From JAHDHW01 sp963793295 (GTDB lineage: Bacteria; Bacteroidota; Bacteroidia; Chitinophagales; Saprospiraceae), in contig CAWBZX010000029.1 in the NCBI GenBank assembly GCA_963793295.1, forward strand, positions 62,001-126,000: a DNA stretch of 64,000 nucleotides, in the 5' to 3' direction. Positions 1 to 8,475 of this stretch are shown piece by piece. Every line of letters begins with the position of its first letter. Positions within the stretch are counted from its first letter, which is position 1. The translations under genes and the position numbers were made by a program. Under the pieces are notes generated by a model. That model was not told the origin of the DNA, ran no database searches, and saw nothing but the letters and a program-made list of their open reading frames with translations.

Positions 1-702
1 GGTTACAGGATCATTATACCCTTTCAGTTCACCCATATCCATTTTAAAAGAAAGTATTTCGTGGGTTTTAGCTAAGGGAAGGCCCGAATCCATTGTAATC
101 CAGTCTTCCCAAGTGGCTTCAATACCTCCGATTGGGAGTACAGAAACCCATAATTTGAAGCTTGTAGGTAATCCATTTTCATCTAAAATCCAGAGATAGG
201 AATCTCCGGGTGTAGAACCTCCCGATGTATAAGTTACTAACAAAGCATCTTTATTATCGTGTTTTACCAATCGTCTTTCAACACCAGGATCATAAACTTT
301 GTGAGGAGCAATTAACCAAAAAGAATCATTGTTAAAATAATCAGTTGCTGTTTTAAATAACTTATTTTTTTGTTCGTCAGATAGATCTTTAGGTGCAATG
401 AGCTCATTTTTTTCAGGAGAATTTGGATACAAAACTATTATGTTCTCCTTCCATTTCACTTCCACTTTATGCAATTGTTTGTCCCATTTATAAAAATGGC
501 GGCCAACCATACTCCATTCTAAAAATCGCGTATTTTTATAGGCTTCGTGATTTATAGCGTTTAACATTTTATCTGCTAACTGATCCGCTTTTGGACCTTT
601 TTCACCGGTAGGTAAAGGTTCGTTATAAATAAGATATGTTATAAGACCAATGGTGAAAATAACACCTAGTATAATTCCTGAGATCTTAAAAAACTTTTTC
701 AT
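1..702 (-). CDS. Membrane-anchored hypothetical protein, C-terminus beyond window edge
   Basis: An open frame runs from an ATG at 702 without a stop to base 1, giving 234 codons. The protein starts with a lysine-rich tip and one hydrophobic segment at about residues 5-25, so it is a signal anchor or uncleaved signal peptide. A soluble domain follows, rich in Trp and charged residues, with a GGSTPGDSYLW stretch near residue 165. No enzyme motif was found. It resembles the many conserved Bacteroidota envelope proteins of unknown function. The gene is open at the left edge, so length and C-terminal domains are unknown. The coding frame is clear; the function is not. Confidence 0.75.
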   Translation of the reverse strand, partial: MKKFFKISGIILGVIFTIGLITYLIYNEPLPTGEKGPKADQLADKMLNAINHEAYKNTRFLEWSMVGRHFYKWDKQLHKVEVKWKENIIVLYPNSPEKNELIAPKDLSDEQKNKLFKTATDYFNNDSFWLIAPHKVYDPGVERRLVKHDNKDALLVTYTSGGSTPGDSYLWILDENGLPTSFKLWVSVLPIGGIEATWEDWITMDSGLPLAKTHEILSFKMDMGELKGYNDPVT

Positions 703-828
703 TGCTATTGTTTGAGCAAATTTAACATCACAAAGACTTTTTTGTTTGAACAAGAAATTGGACAATAAAGAATGCTGGATAAAATAGGTTACTTACTTTG
801 TTTGCATTGTTTTATTATAAAGTAAATG

Positions 829-1738
829 CTAGGACAAGTAGTTTGTTTTGGTTAATTCCTCGGAGACCTCCCAAAGTCGTTTTGCAATTTCTTTATCCTT
901 AGACAATGGAGTGGAATCGACTTTTCCCGCTTTACCTTTCATTTCGTTAAAACCGGTTGGACCAAAATATTCACCGCCTTTCACATCTTCGCCAAGCGCA
1001 GCATAAAGGGTGGGTTTTGCACCATTTTTAGGAGAATGGGTTACAAAAGGAGCAATGGCGTCATCAATATTTTAGCCCAGAAGAGGAATATGTTGTCCTA
1101 AATTGGTAATAGAAACTCCCGGATGAGCTGCTGTCGAAATCGTTTGATAACTTGCTTTTTCCAAGTCTCCTTTGCAATTCGTAAGCAAACATCAGGCAGG
1201 CCAATTTGCTTTGTCCATAAGCTTCCATAGCGGAATATTTTTTTTGACTATGCAAATCAGTCGAAATTGATTTTTCCGCGCTTGTGCGCATTGGAGCTCA
1301 ATGAAACGACTCTTGAATTTGACGTTTTTTCAATAGTATCTAACAAAAGCCCCGTCAGCTTAAAGTGGCCCAAGATGGTTGGCAGCCAATTGTAATTCAA
1401 ACCCATCGTCGGTCAACGGAAAAAGGCGGCATCATCACTCCAGCGTTGTTGATCAGTAAATCCAGTTGATTGTATTTCTTTAGATAATTTTCTGCAAAAT
1501 CATCGACTGAACTTAACTTACTCAGGTCAACTTGTATGACTTCCAAATCTGCTTTAGGCATTTGGTTTTTGATTTTTTCAATGGCTCCATTTGCTTTCTC
1601 TAAGTTGCGACAAGCCATGACCACTTTCATTTCTTTTTTGGCTAAAGCCAGAGCCGTTTCATATCCCAGGCCAACATTGGCTCCAGTAACAATTGCTATT
1701 CTTCCATTCTGAGAAGGGATATTATTCAGTTCAAACAT
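829..1738 (-). pseudogene. Short-chain dehydrogenase/reductase, multiply frameshifted
   Basis: Reading from the ATG at 1738 gives a Rossmann start with TGANVGLG (the TGxxxGxG cofactor loop), then NNAG, and later AYGQSK (the YxxxK active site), which is the retinol-dehydrogenase/WWOX-like branch of the SDR family. The frame breaks near 1412, 1373, 1263 and 1178, and a TAA interrupts it near 1074; the last frame ends at a TAG at 829. Removing one base at each of the four shifts (for example so that NHLG is followed by HFKLTG) restores continuous SDR sequence of about 300 residues, the usual length. Either the gene is recently dead or this stretch is poorly base-called. The catalytic Tyr and Lys are still encoded. 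Confidence 0.8.
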
Positions 1739-2091
1739 TTATTTATAATTTTAATAAATCTTCAAAATATTGTTTAATAAAAGCATGCGAAAAAGTTGTG
1801 ATGATAAAGAAAGCAAAAAATAGACAGTATTTAAGAATAATCCTTGTTTGGTGTATCATTTCGATTCTTCTGCCTAGTAACAAATTCAACCTGGTCTTGT
1901 TCAAAAACTTATACCCATAGATTTCTTAGTATTAAAATAGATATTAAATAATTGAAAGCTTCTTCAAAGATTATGATTGTAAAGAATTTCCCTTGATCAG
2001 TTTACCGGGCAAACTTTTTTTGTTTGAAAAGCTGAATTTCCCTTTGAATTGTTCTAATATTGCGAAGATTCATTTTTATAATTGAATTGAA
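1739..2091. other. Intergenic region, no gene recognised
   Basis: This AT-rich gap separates the divergent SDR remnant and the MscS-like gene. A 75-codon open frame on the plus strand that begins inside the SDR gene (1693-1920) has no recognisable domain or good start context. No RNA gene or strong hairpin was found. The region presumably holds promoters for both flanking genes. Confidence 0.5.
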
Positions 2092-2946
2092 ATGAAAATA
2101 GTCATTAAAAGTATAGTTGAATTAATCCTGTTGTCAGGAGCTATTTACATGAAATATAGTGATGAGGCCTTTTCTATGAAAATTAGCAACAACAATGTGC
2201 TTAATTCATTAGTCCTTTTCCTGATCTACGTACTTGTTCTCCGCTTAAGTCTTAACGTAGTCAAAGTAATATATCTTGGACGGTTAAAAATCAGAGGGAT
2301 TGATGAAAAGAAGGATAATATATTTGCTGGCTTCAATAATATTTACCGTTTATTATTTTCTCTTGGTTTGATTATCACATTATTTGGTTTTTTCGGGATC
2401 GACTTTCGGACACTTTTGACTTCATTGAGTATCGTTGCAGCGGCATTTGCCATCATCTCCAAAGAATTTATCAATGATCTGATAATAGGAATCTATAATA
2501 GTTTTTCGAAAGATTTTGAGATTGATGATTATGTAAAAATTGATAATCAAAAAGGGAAAATCCTTGAGATCGGCTTATTAAAACTAAAACTACTCAACGA
2601 TGATGATGTAGTCGTTTTTATTCCAAACAATAAGGTTTATTCTAATGAAATAGTAAACTATACCAAGCGGGATATCCGGCTGATGAGTATTGATTTTCAA
2701 ATGGATATTCGTTTTGTGAAAAGTATAGAAATTCTTGAAGAAGAATTAAAAAATACGCTGGAAAGCTTTTCTGAATACATCATCGAAAATTCCTATTCCT
2801 TGAAAATTGTTGAAATGAAAAAGGATTACCTGGATTTTAAGTTTCAATATACCTTGATTCAAATGGATCGGGATCTTCAAATTAGCATCAGGAAAAAAAC
2901 GGTGAGGAAAGTATTCAGCTATATCACGGAAAGATCATTGATTTAA
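2092..2946 (+). CDS. Small-conductance mechanosensitive channel, MscS family
   Basis: A 284-residue inner-membrane protein with hydrophobic segments at about residues 8-22, 38-62 and 85-105. A pore-lining helix follows at about 106-140, rich in Ala, Ser and Ile (SLSIVAAAFAI). After it comes the MscS beta domain, with DYVKIDNQKGKILEIG and PNNKVYSNEIVNYT near 150-200. This family opens under membrane tension to release solutes during osmotic downshock. The length matches short MscS proteins. The pore helix lacks the regular Gly-Ala packing of E. coli MscS, so gating properties cannot be inferred. The gene stands alone and converges on the regulator downstream, with only 15 bases between their stops. 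Confidence 0.88.
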   Translation: MKIVIKSIVELILLSGAIYMKYSDEAFSMKISNNNVLNSLVLFLIYVLVLRLSLNVVKVIYLGRLKIRGIDEKKDNIFAGFNNIYRLLFSLGLIITLFGFFGIDFRTLLTSLSIVAAAFAIISKEFINDLIIGIYNSFSKDFEIDDYVKIDNQKGKILEIGLLKLKLLNDDDVVVFIPNNKVYSNEIVNYTKRDIRLMSIDFQMDIRFVKSIEILEEELKNTLESFSEYIIENSYSLKIVEMKKDYLDFKFQYTLIQMDRDLQISIRKKTVRKVFSYITERSLI

Positions 2947-2961
2947 CCCTCTTTATTATGC

Positions 2962-3753
2962 TTACAACAAGGCATTTACCATTGCAAAATTAACCAGTTC
3001 GGTCGTGTTTTTAACTTCTGTCTTTTCCAATAATCTTTTGCGATAGGTAACTATGGTATGAAAACTCAATTGTAGTTTTTCAGCGATTGCCTTGCTGGAA
3101 TATCCGGATGCCAAAAACCCAAGAACTTCTTTTTCCCTTTTTGAAAATTTTAGCGGCTTTCCAGCAATAAAATAATCACCTGGCTTGATCACCTGAAGTT
3201 GATTTCGCTTTCGATCAAAAAGCACGGTTCGTGGATTACTCGGTAGATTAAGGTGTGAAATATCGGTAAGGATCATCGCAAAAACATAAGGATTACCCTG
3301 GATGTCAAAACCTATTGGGAATATTTGATGCTGAATACTCAACACTTTGCCGTCTTTTCGCAAACCCCGATAGTAAAATGAACAAGTGAAATAAGCACGA
3401 TCTTCGATTGGCTGTTGATAAAGTATCTCGATAGCTTTTTGATTGGTTTGCATGGCAAAGTTATAATCCTCTGGATGCGTGAAACGCACCAGCAATTCAG
3501 GTCCCATCTCCATTCCTTCTTTTAAAGTATAACCCGTTATTTGCTCCACTTCTTCACTTAGGTAAAGCGTTTTCCAGGTTTGTACGTTCCCAATCACGAA
3601 AAAATAAGGGCCAATAGAAACGATTCCTTTAGCAAGAGGATGCTGTTCAATACTCTTCAAAAGATCTTCATAATCCTTGTCACGAACCTGATAACTTGGT
3701 TTTCCAAGCGCATTGGCAAAATCAATATAGCTATATGATAAGGCTTTTTTCAC
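2962..3753 (-). CDS. PAS-domain LuxR-type transcriptional regulator
   Basis: A 263-residue cytosolic protein. Residues of about 50-170 look like a PAS fold (LYLSEEVEQITGYTLKEG, then FTHPEDY and a fairly variable core). Residues of about 198-260 form a LuxR/GerE helix-turn-helix: FSKREKEVLGFLASGYSSK, then IAEKLQLSFHTIVTYRKRLLEK. This arrangement is common in Bacteroidota regulators that sense a small ligand and bind DNA directly, without a phosphorylated receiver domain. No His-Asp partner is adjacent. It is divergent from the FG-GAP protein gene, separated by 114 bases, so it could regulate that gene; this is only positional inference. Confidence 0.85.
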   Translation of the reverse strand: MKKALSYSYIDFANALGKPSYQVRDKDYEDLLKSIEQHPLAKGIVSIGPYFFVIGNVQTWKTLYLSEEVEQITGYTLKEGMEMGPELLVRFTHPEDYNFAMQTNQKAIEILYQQPIEDRAYFTCSFYYRGLRKDGKVLSIQHQIFPIGFDIQGNPYVFAMILTDISHLNLPSNPRTVLFDRKRNQLQVIKPGDYFIAGKPLKFSKREKEVLGFLASGYSSKAIAEKLQLSFHTIVTYRKRLLEKTEVKNTTELVNFAMVNALL

Positions 3754-3867
3754 CTTTTAAAAATAGAAATATTTTCTGAAATGTCCCCTTTTTGAGGGAC
3801 AGAAAGGAGTTTTCCTTTTCCCTATCTTTAAATGTTACTTTTTTAATGTTCAAAAATCCAATTAACT

Positions 3868-5496
3868 ATGATCTCTGATAACCTTAATTTTAGAACCCTA
3901 TTTTTGATAATATGTACCACTTTCCTTTTTAATAAAAGCCCTTTATTCTCACAAAACTGGATGCCAATTGACCGATTTATCACTTCCGATTGGGAAGCTG
4001 GCGATAACATCGGAATTTCCATTGCTATTGATGGGGAATATATGATAACTGGAGCCTGGTGGGAAGACAATGATCCATTTGTTAATAGTGCCGGAGCAGC
4101 TTTTATCTTCAAAAAAGATAACATGGATAATTGGTCAGAAGTAACCAAACTTACTTCACCAAATCCCGAATCCTTAGGCTATTTTGGTTTTTCAGTGGCT
4201 ATTGATGGCGAATTTGCTGTGGTCGGTGCCTATAATGAAGACGAAGATGATGGCACTAATGTTTATGGAAATGCCGGTGCTGTTTATGTTTATCATCGGG
4301 AGCCCAATGATGTTTGGGTAATGGTTCAAAGACTAATCGCGAGCGATTTCGGGCAAGCAGACTATTTTGGACATAATGTTGCCATTTCTGGCGATTACAT
4401 TTTAGTGGGTGCTTATAATGATGACGAGGATGCTGGAGGTAATAACCCTATGGACGCTGCCGGGTCGGCTTATGTATTTGAACGGCAACCTAACGGTACC
4501 TGGAACCAGGTGAAAAAACTAGTTGCATCGGATAGGGCAGCTGGAGATGATTTTGGAAAATTTGTGGATATAAGAGGCGATCGGGCGATTATCGGTGCAA
4601 TGAACAAAGACGATGACCCTAATTTTTACTTCAGTGCCGGAGCAGCCTATATTTTTGAAAAAAACAGCAGCAGCGGAGATTGGGAAGAAACCCAAAAACT
4701 GCTTGCTTCAGATCGTAGTGCATTCGATAATTTTGGTTGGGATGTAGCCATTGATGGTGACAAAGCTTTGATCGGCGCAAGGGCAGAAGCGGATTTGCCT
4801 GGAGGCGGAATTGCAGGGAATACAGGTGCTGCTTACTTTTTTGAGCGCAATAGCAGTGGCGTTTGGGAAGAAACACAAAAATTGTATGCAAGTGATCATT
4901 CGCAAAATGATTTTTTCGGAGGAGCTCTTGACCTTCATGGAAACATTGCGGTGATCGGAGCAGAAATGGAAGATGAAGATCCGTCGGGTGGTAATTCGGT
5001 CAGTGGAGCCGGCTCCGCTTACATTTTCGAAAGACAACCAAATGGCGTTTGGCAGGAGGTTCAAAAAGTGATTGGTCTTAACCGCCAAATCGACGACTTA
5101 TTTGGGGCTTCTGTTTCGATCAGGGACGATCAGATTGCTGTGGGCGCCTGGAGGGCAGATCAGCCCGATGGCCAAGATCAGATATTTGATGTCGGAGCCG
5201 CTTATATTTTTAAAAGAAATACGCCATTGGCTGTCAAAGAAAACAGTTGGAACCATGATATTCAGATTGCGCCAAATCCCTCGGAAGGTTTACTGAGGAT
5301 CGTCCAAAAAACAGATGAAACGATGCATGTCCAACTTACCGTTTTTGATATATTTGGTAAAGTCATTTTGAATGAACCTATTGTTTTGAGCCATTCTTTC
5401 GAAATTTCGCTTGACCATATTCCTGCTGGTATGTACCTGGTCTCCCTTAAAACGGATCAATCCGTATCCAAACAAATGAAGTGGATGAAGTTGTAG
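3868..5496 (+). CDS. Secreted FG-GAP repeat protein with T9SS sorting domain
   Basis: A 542-residue protein with an N-terminal signal peptide ending near SPLFSQ. About seven related modules of roughly 55-60 residues follow, each carrying a D-x-FG / G-x-x-V-A-I-DG pattern and an Asp/Glu-rich calcium-binding-like loop (EDEDDGT, DDEDAGG), then GAAYIF. This is the FG-GAP beta-propeller blade seen in integrin-like proteins. The last 80 residues (IAPNPSEG ... PAGMYLVSL) form a T9SS type-A sorting domain, so the product should be exported and attached to or released from the cell surface. Function is probably adhesion or carbohydrate/protein binding. A good terminator follows. Confidence 0.88.
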   Translation: MISDNLNFRTLFLIICTTFLFNKSPLFSQNWMPIDRFITSDWEAGDNIGISIAIDGEYMITGAWWEDNDPFVNSAGAAFIFKKDNMDNWSEVTKLTSPNPESLGYFGFSVAIDGEFAVVGAYNEDEDDGTNVYGNAGAVYVYHREPNDVWVMVQRLIASDFGQADYFGHNVAISGDYILVGAYNDDEDAGGNNPMDAAGSAYVFERQPNGTWNQVKKLVASDRAAGDDFGKFVDIRGDRAIIGAMNKDDDPNFYFSAGAAYIFEKNSSSGDWEETQKLLASDRSAFDNFGWDVAIDGDKALIGARAEADLPGGGIAGNTGAAYFFERNSSGVWEETQKLYASDHSQNDFFGGALDLHGNIAVIGAEMEDEDPSGGNSVSGAGSAYIFERQPNGVWQEVQKVIGLNRQIDDLFGASVSIRDDQIAVGAWRADQPDGQDQIFDVGAAYIFKRNTPLAVKENSWNHDIQIAPNPSEGLLRIVQKTDETMHVQLTVFDIFGKVILNEPIVLSHSFEISLDHIPAGMYLVSLKTDQSVSKQMKWMKL

Positions 5497-5529
5497 ATTT
5501 CTTTATTTGTTAATTTCCAAAAAACCTTA

Positions 5530-5563
5530 CCGTTTGGTATTCATTTGCCAAACGGTTTTTTTT
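5530..5563 (+). terminator. Rho-independent terminator after the FG-GAP gene
   Basis: A perfect 8-bp stem, CCGTTTGG at 5530-5537 with CCAAACGG at 5548-5555, closes a 10-base loop and is followed by a run of T to 5563. It lies 34 bases after the FG-GAP stop codon. Confidence 0.85.
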
Positions 5564-5658
5564 GTTATTTTTATTCCGAAAGCAACATTACTTTCATCCT
5601 GATGGAGGTAGTGCTTTCAAAAAGATGGTTACTATTTTACAAACAAGCCCTTAATACT

Positions 5659-6113
5659 ATGCACGCTGGAAAAAATTTTTCACTGAAAGAAGTTATCATT
5701 TGGACGCGAAGAGATATTTATAAATTCATTATTATATCAGCTATTCCAACGCTGCTATATGTTTTGATGGATTGGAATTGGTTGTCTTTGCCCTGGTTGC
5801 CGATAGCCTTGATCGGTACAGCGGTTGCTTTTTTGATTGGTTTTAAAAACAATGCCTCTTACGACCGCCTTTGGGAAGGCCGCAAAATATGGGGAGCGAT
5901 CGTCAATTCGAGCAGGACCTGGGGGATTTTTGTTTTGGATTTTGTAAGTAACAAACATGCGGATCAACCGCTACCAGAAAACGAATTGAAGGCGCCGCCA
6001 ATGATGTTCCAATTACAGCGCTGAGCCGTACCATTGAAATCGATCTCCGTGATATGATGGATGAAAAGGACTTGCCAGCTGCCGTGCAAGCGGCGAATAA
6101 TATTTTGATGTAA
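5659..6113 (+). pseudogene. Bestrophin-family channel remnant with internal deletion
   Basis: From ATG 5659 the first ~110 residues match the N-terminus of bacterial bestrophins: TRRDIYKFI, two membrane helices, then NNASYDRLWEGRKIWGAIVNSSR. The frame is then lost just after a LPENELKA stretch. The next frame carries the typical bestrophin C-terminus (PITALSRTIEIDLR, ending NNILM) and stops at 6113. Intact family members have about 300 residues, and here roughly 130 central residues, including the later pore helices, are missing at the junction near 5994. This is a real internal deletion rather than a single base error, so the protein is unlikely to form a channel. An ATG upstream at 5602 in the same frame is less likely as the start. 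Confidence 0.75.
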
Positions 6114-6165
6114 TTTCTTTAAACTTTCTTTACATCAAATTCAAAGTACAATCATTTCAAAACGC

Positions 6166-6173
6166 TAGTTTTG
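6166..6173 (+). promoter_or_regulatory. Possible Bacteroidota -7 promoter box
   Basis: TAGTTTTG fits the Bacteroidota TAnnTTTG -7 consensus and lies 20 bases before the ATG of the PhoD-like lipoprotein gene. No convincing TTTG -33 element was found at the expected spacing, so the call is tentative. Confidence 0.3.
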
Positions 6174-6192
6174 CCCTTCAAATAATAAATGG

Positions 6193-7245
6193 ATGAAAAA
6201 GCTGCTGCTCCTTTTTATTGTAATTTTTGTGGTTTCCAGCTGTGAAAGGACACCACCCACACCACTTACGTTTGCTAAATCTAAGGCTTTAAATACAGAA
6301 GAATCGTTAACAACCATTGCTTTTGGCTCTTGTAACAAACATGATATGGCGCAACCGACTTGGGAATCTGTCGTCCAAAATCAACCTGATCTTTGGATCT
6401 GGTTGGGTGATATTATTTATGGAGACACCGAAAATATGGAAACCCTTAAAAAGAAATACGATGCCCAAAAATTGAATCCAACTTATCAGCAATTACTGAA
6501 AACATGTCCCATCATCGGTATCTGGGATGATCACGATTACGGTGAAAACGATGGAGATCAAAGTTATCCGAAAAAGGTAGAAAGCAAACAACTGTTGCTC
6601 GATTTTTTGGACATTCCAAAAAAAGCATCCGTCAGAAAAAGAGAAGGTGCTTATCAGGCTTTCACCTTTGGGAAAAAGAACAAAAAAGTAAAAATTATCC
6701 TACTTGATGGGCGATATTTTAGAGATGAACTGACCAGGGACATCTCAATAAATAATCGCTATCAGCCAAATGAAGAAGGAGATGTTTTAGGGGAAACGCA
6801 GTGGCAATGGCTGACCAAAGAGCTTTCTGATACTTCAATTGTTTTAAATATCATCGGCTGCGGTATTCAGATGATCGCCAAAGATCATGGATATGAAAAG
6901 TGGGCCAATTTCCCAAAAGCGCGAAAACGGTTGTTTGATCTTTTAGAAGAAAAAAAACCAAAAGCAGTCCTCCTTTTAAGCGGTGATCGCCACATTGCCG
7001 AAGTTTCAAAAATAAAGCTGGAAGGTTTACCCTACGATTTGTACGACATCACTTCGAGTGGCCTCACACACTCCTGGGAAACGGTTGGTGAAGAGTACAA
7101 CGAACTCCGCATCGATGATAAAATGACCGGGCAAAAGAACTTTGGGATCATCAAAATAGACTGGAACGCCGAAACCTTGAAAGTGAACGTTGAGATTCGT
7201 GGCCTGAAAAACCAACTTCACTTTGACCAGGAAATCCAATTCTAA
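6193..7245 (+). CDS. PhoD-like metallophosphatase lipoprotein
   Basis: A 350-residue protein with a lipobox (VVSSC, lipidated Cys17), so it should sit in the envelope facing the periplasm or outside. Metal-binding motifs of the PhoD branch of calcineurin-like phosphoesterases appear in order: FGSCNKHD near residue 45, WLGDIIYGD near 76, WDDHDYGEND near 115, and SGDRH near 265. The family hydrolyses phosphomonoesters or phosphodiesters, often in phosphate scavenging or cell-wall phosphodiester turnover. All expected metal ligands are visible, so it is probably active. The substrate cannot be read from sequence, and no phosphate-regulon box was recognised upstream. Confidence 0.87.
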   Translation: MKKLLLLFIVIFVVSSCERTPPTPLTFAKSKALNTEESLTTIAFGSCNKHDMAQPTWESVVQNQPDLWIWLGDIIYGDTENMETLKKKYDAQKLNPTYQQLLKTCPIIGIWDDHDYGENDGDQSYPKKVESKQLLLDFLDIPKKASVRKREGAYQAFTFGKKNKKVKIILLDGRYFRDELTRDISINNRYQPNEEGDVLGETQWQWLTKELSDTSIVLNIIGCGIQMIAKDHGYEKWANFPKARKRLFDLLEEKKPKAVLLLSGDRHIAEVSKIKLEGLPYDLYDITSSGLTHSWETVGEEYNELRIDDKMTGQKNFGIIKIDWNAETLKVNVEIRGLKNQLHFDQEIQF

Positions 7246-7339
7246 ATCTTTTTGAACCAAATAGCATAATCGCTTTACTTGAAGTATTGTATTTTTAAGT
7301 TTTCTGAAGTAAAACCTTTGTGAACTAAAAATCAAAAAT

Positions 7340-7786
7340 ATGATACTGGATCATAAATGCCTGAATCTGTTTGATAAAATGTTGTTTGAAAAGGCAACAC
7401 TGCAAACGCCTTTTAAGCGTGGAGTACCGATGCCCAATGAAGCCTGTTTCATATATATTTTGGATGGTCAATTAATCTCTTCTTCTGAAAAAGAGCAAAT
7501 GGTCGTGGATAAGAAAGATGGATTATTGATGAAGTGCGGGCATTATTTTGGTGATTTTTTCGGTTCCGGGACCTCACAAAAATATGAAGCGGTTGCTGTG
7601 CATTTTTATCCGGAGATATTGAACAAGGTCTATGCAAATGAGATTCCGGGCTTTTTGAAGGATAAGAAAAAAATACAATCCAGCACGGGCATGACCAAAG
7701 TCAAAGCGGATCAAATGCTTGCTCATGCAGGACAAATCGGACTCAAAGGAATCGAACAGCTTTCTTTAACCCAAAGGGCTGCTTAA
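7340..7786 (+). CDS. AraC-like N-terminal sensor domain without DNA-binding region
   Basis: A 148-residue cytosolic protein. The first ~110 residues resemble the ligand-binding part of ExsA-like AraC regulators in Bacteroidota: a beta-rich cupin-like core with CFIYILDGQ, then KCGHYFGDF and VAVHFYPEIL. A complete regulator of this type has about 270 residues and ends in two helix-turn-helix motifs, neither of which is present. The tail after MTKVKADQMLAH does not resemble the family, which suggests an internal deletion that removed the DNA-binding half, or else a stand-alone sensor. A terminator follows at 7821. Family assignment is moderately sure; functional status is open. Confidence 0.55.
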   Translation: MILDHKCLNLFDKMLFEKATLQTPFKRGVPMPNEACFIYILDGQLISSSEKEQMVVDKKDGLLMKCGHYFGDFFGSGTSQKYEAVAVHFYPEILNKVYANEIPGFLKDKKKIQSSTGMTKVKADQMLAHAGQIGLKGIEQLSLTQRAA

Positions 7787-7820
7787 ATACGTCGTTCATT
7801 TTAAAAATATTTTCATTTAA

Positions 7821-7862
7821 AAAACCTCATTCAGTTTACTAAAATTGAATGAGGTTTTTGTT
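7821..7862 (+). terminator. Rho-independent terminator
   Basis: An 11-bp perfect stem, AACCTCATTCA at 7823-7833 with TGAATGAGGTT at 7846-7856, is followed by T residues and preceded by A residues. It could therefore work on either strand, but the flanking genes both run on the plus strand. Confidence 0.85.
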
Positions 7863-7897
7863 ATATTGAATGCAGCAATTAAAACATAAAAAAAAAT

Positions 7898-8311
7898 ATG
7901 GAAAAGAATGTAGGTGTTTGGATCGATTCAAAAAAAGCGAAAATTGTTATGTTGACCGGCAATCAAAAGCAATTGAAAATAATTAAATCTGGAATCGAAT
8001 CGCGTGAACGAGTTGCCGGAGAATCCAATCAACCTGGCAGATTTGGAGAACAATACGTTGATAACGAAAAGTCGAAAGAACAGAAAATAAAAAAACAAGC
8101 CAGAGATTTTTGTAAACTGGTAAAACAAGAAATTGCTGATTGCGAATCAATTGTAATTTTTGGTCCTGCGAATATGAAACATGAGTTGGAAAAAGAAATT
8201 AAAACAGATCATCTCCTTTCTTCAAAGCTAAAAGCTGTAGTTGCTACCGACAGCATGACTGATAATCAGACTAAAGCATGGGTCGTCGATTTTTTTAAAA
8301 AGTCCATTTGA
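7898..8311 (+). CDS. Small conserved protein, eRF1-domain-like (baeRF-type)
   Basis: A 137-residue soluble protein. Its start (VGVWIDSKKAKIVMLTG), the middle IVIFGPANMKHELEKEI and the end ATDSMTDNQTKAWVVDFF match a pattern I associate with short bacterial relatives of the eRF1/Pelota-type domain (baeRF or VLRF1 families). That family is linked by others to ribosome or translation stress. The central part is Lys/Glu-rich and probably flexible. The gene is monocistronic, bounded upstream by a terminator. Whether it binds ribosomes is not shown by the sequence. The reading frame is secure, the family call moderate. Confidence 0.6.
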   Translation: MEKNVGVWIDSKKAKIVMLTGNQKQLKIIKSGIESRERVAGESNQPGRFGEQYVDNEKSKEQKIKKQARDFCKLVKQEIADCESIVIFGPANMKHELEKEIKTDHLLSSKLKAVVATDSMTDNQTKAWVVDFFKKSI

Positions 8312-8475
8312 AAAAAATTGGTTACAGCAAAGTAGGAATTTTTTCGTACTTTTAAATCCAGATTATTTTTTGGGTAGATTTGCTATATTTCCGACCAAAA
8401 AATACTGCCTTTTAGAAAGCTTAGGTTAATACAACTCCACTCTTATTGATTTGTCATTTTTAAATAAAAAACTTT

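Noticed and set aside
1693..1920. A 75-codon plus-strand open frame between the SDR remnant and the MscS-like gene
   Set aside because: It starts inside the SDR coding region, has no recognised domain, and its composition looks like AT-rich spacer.
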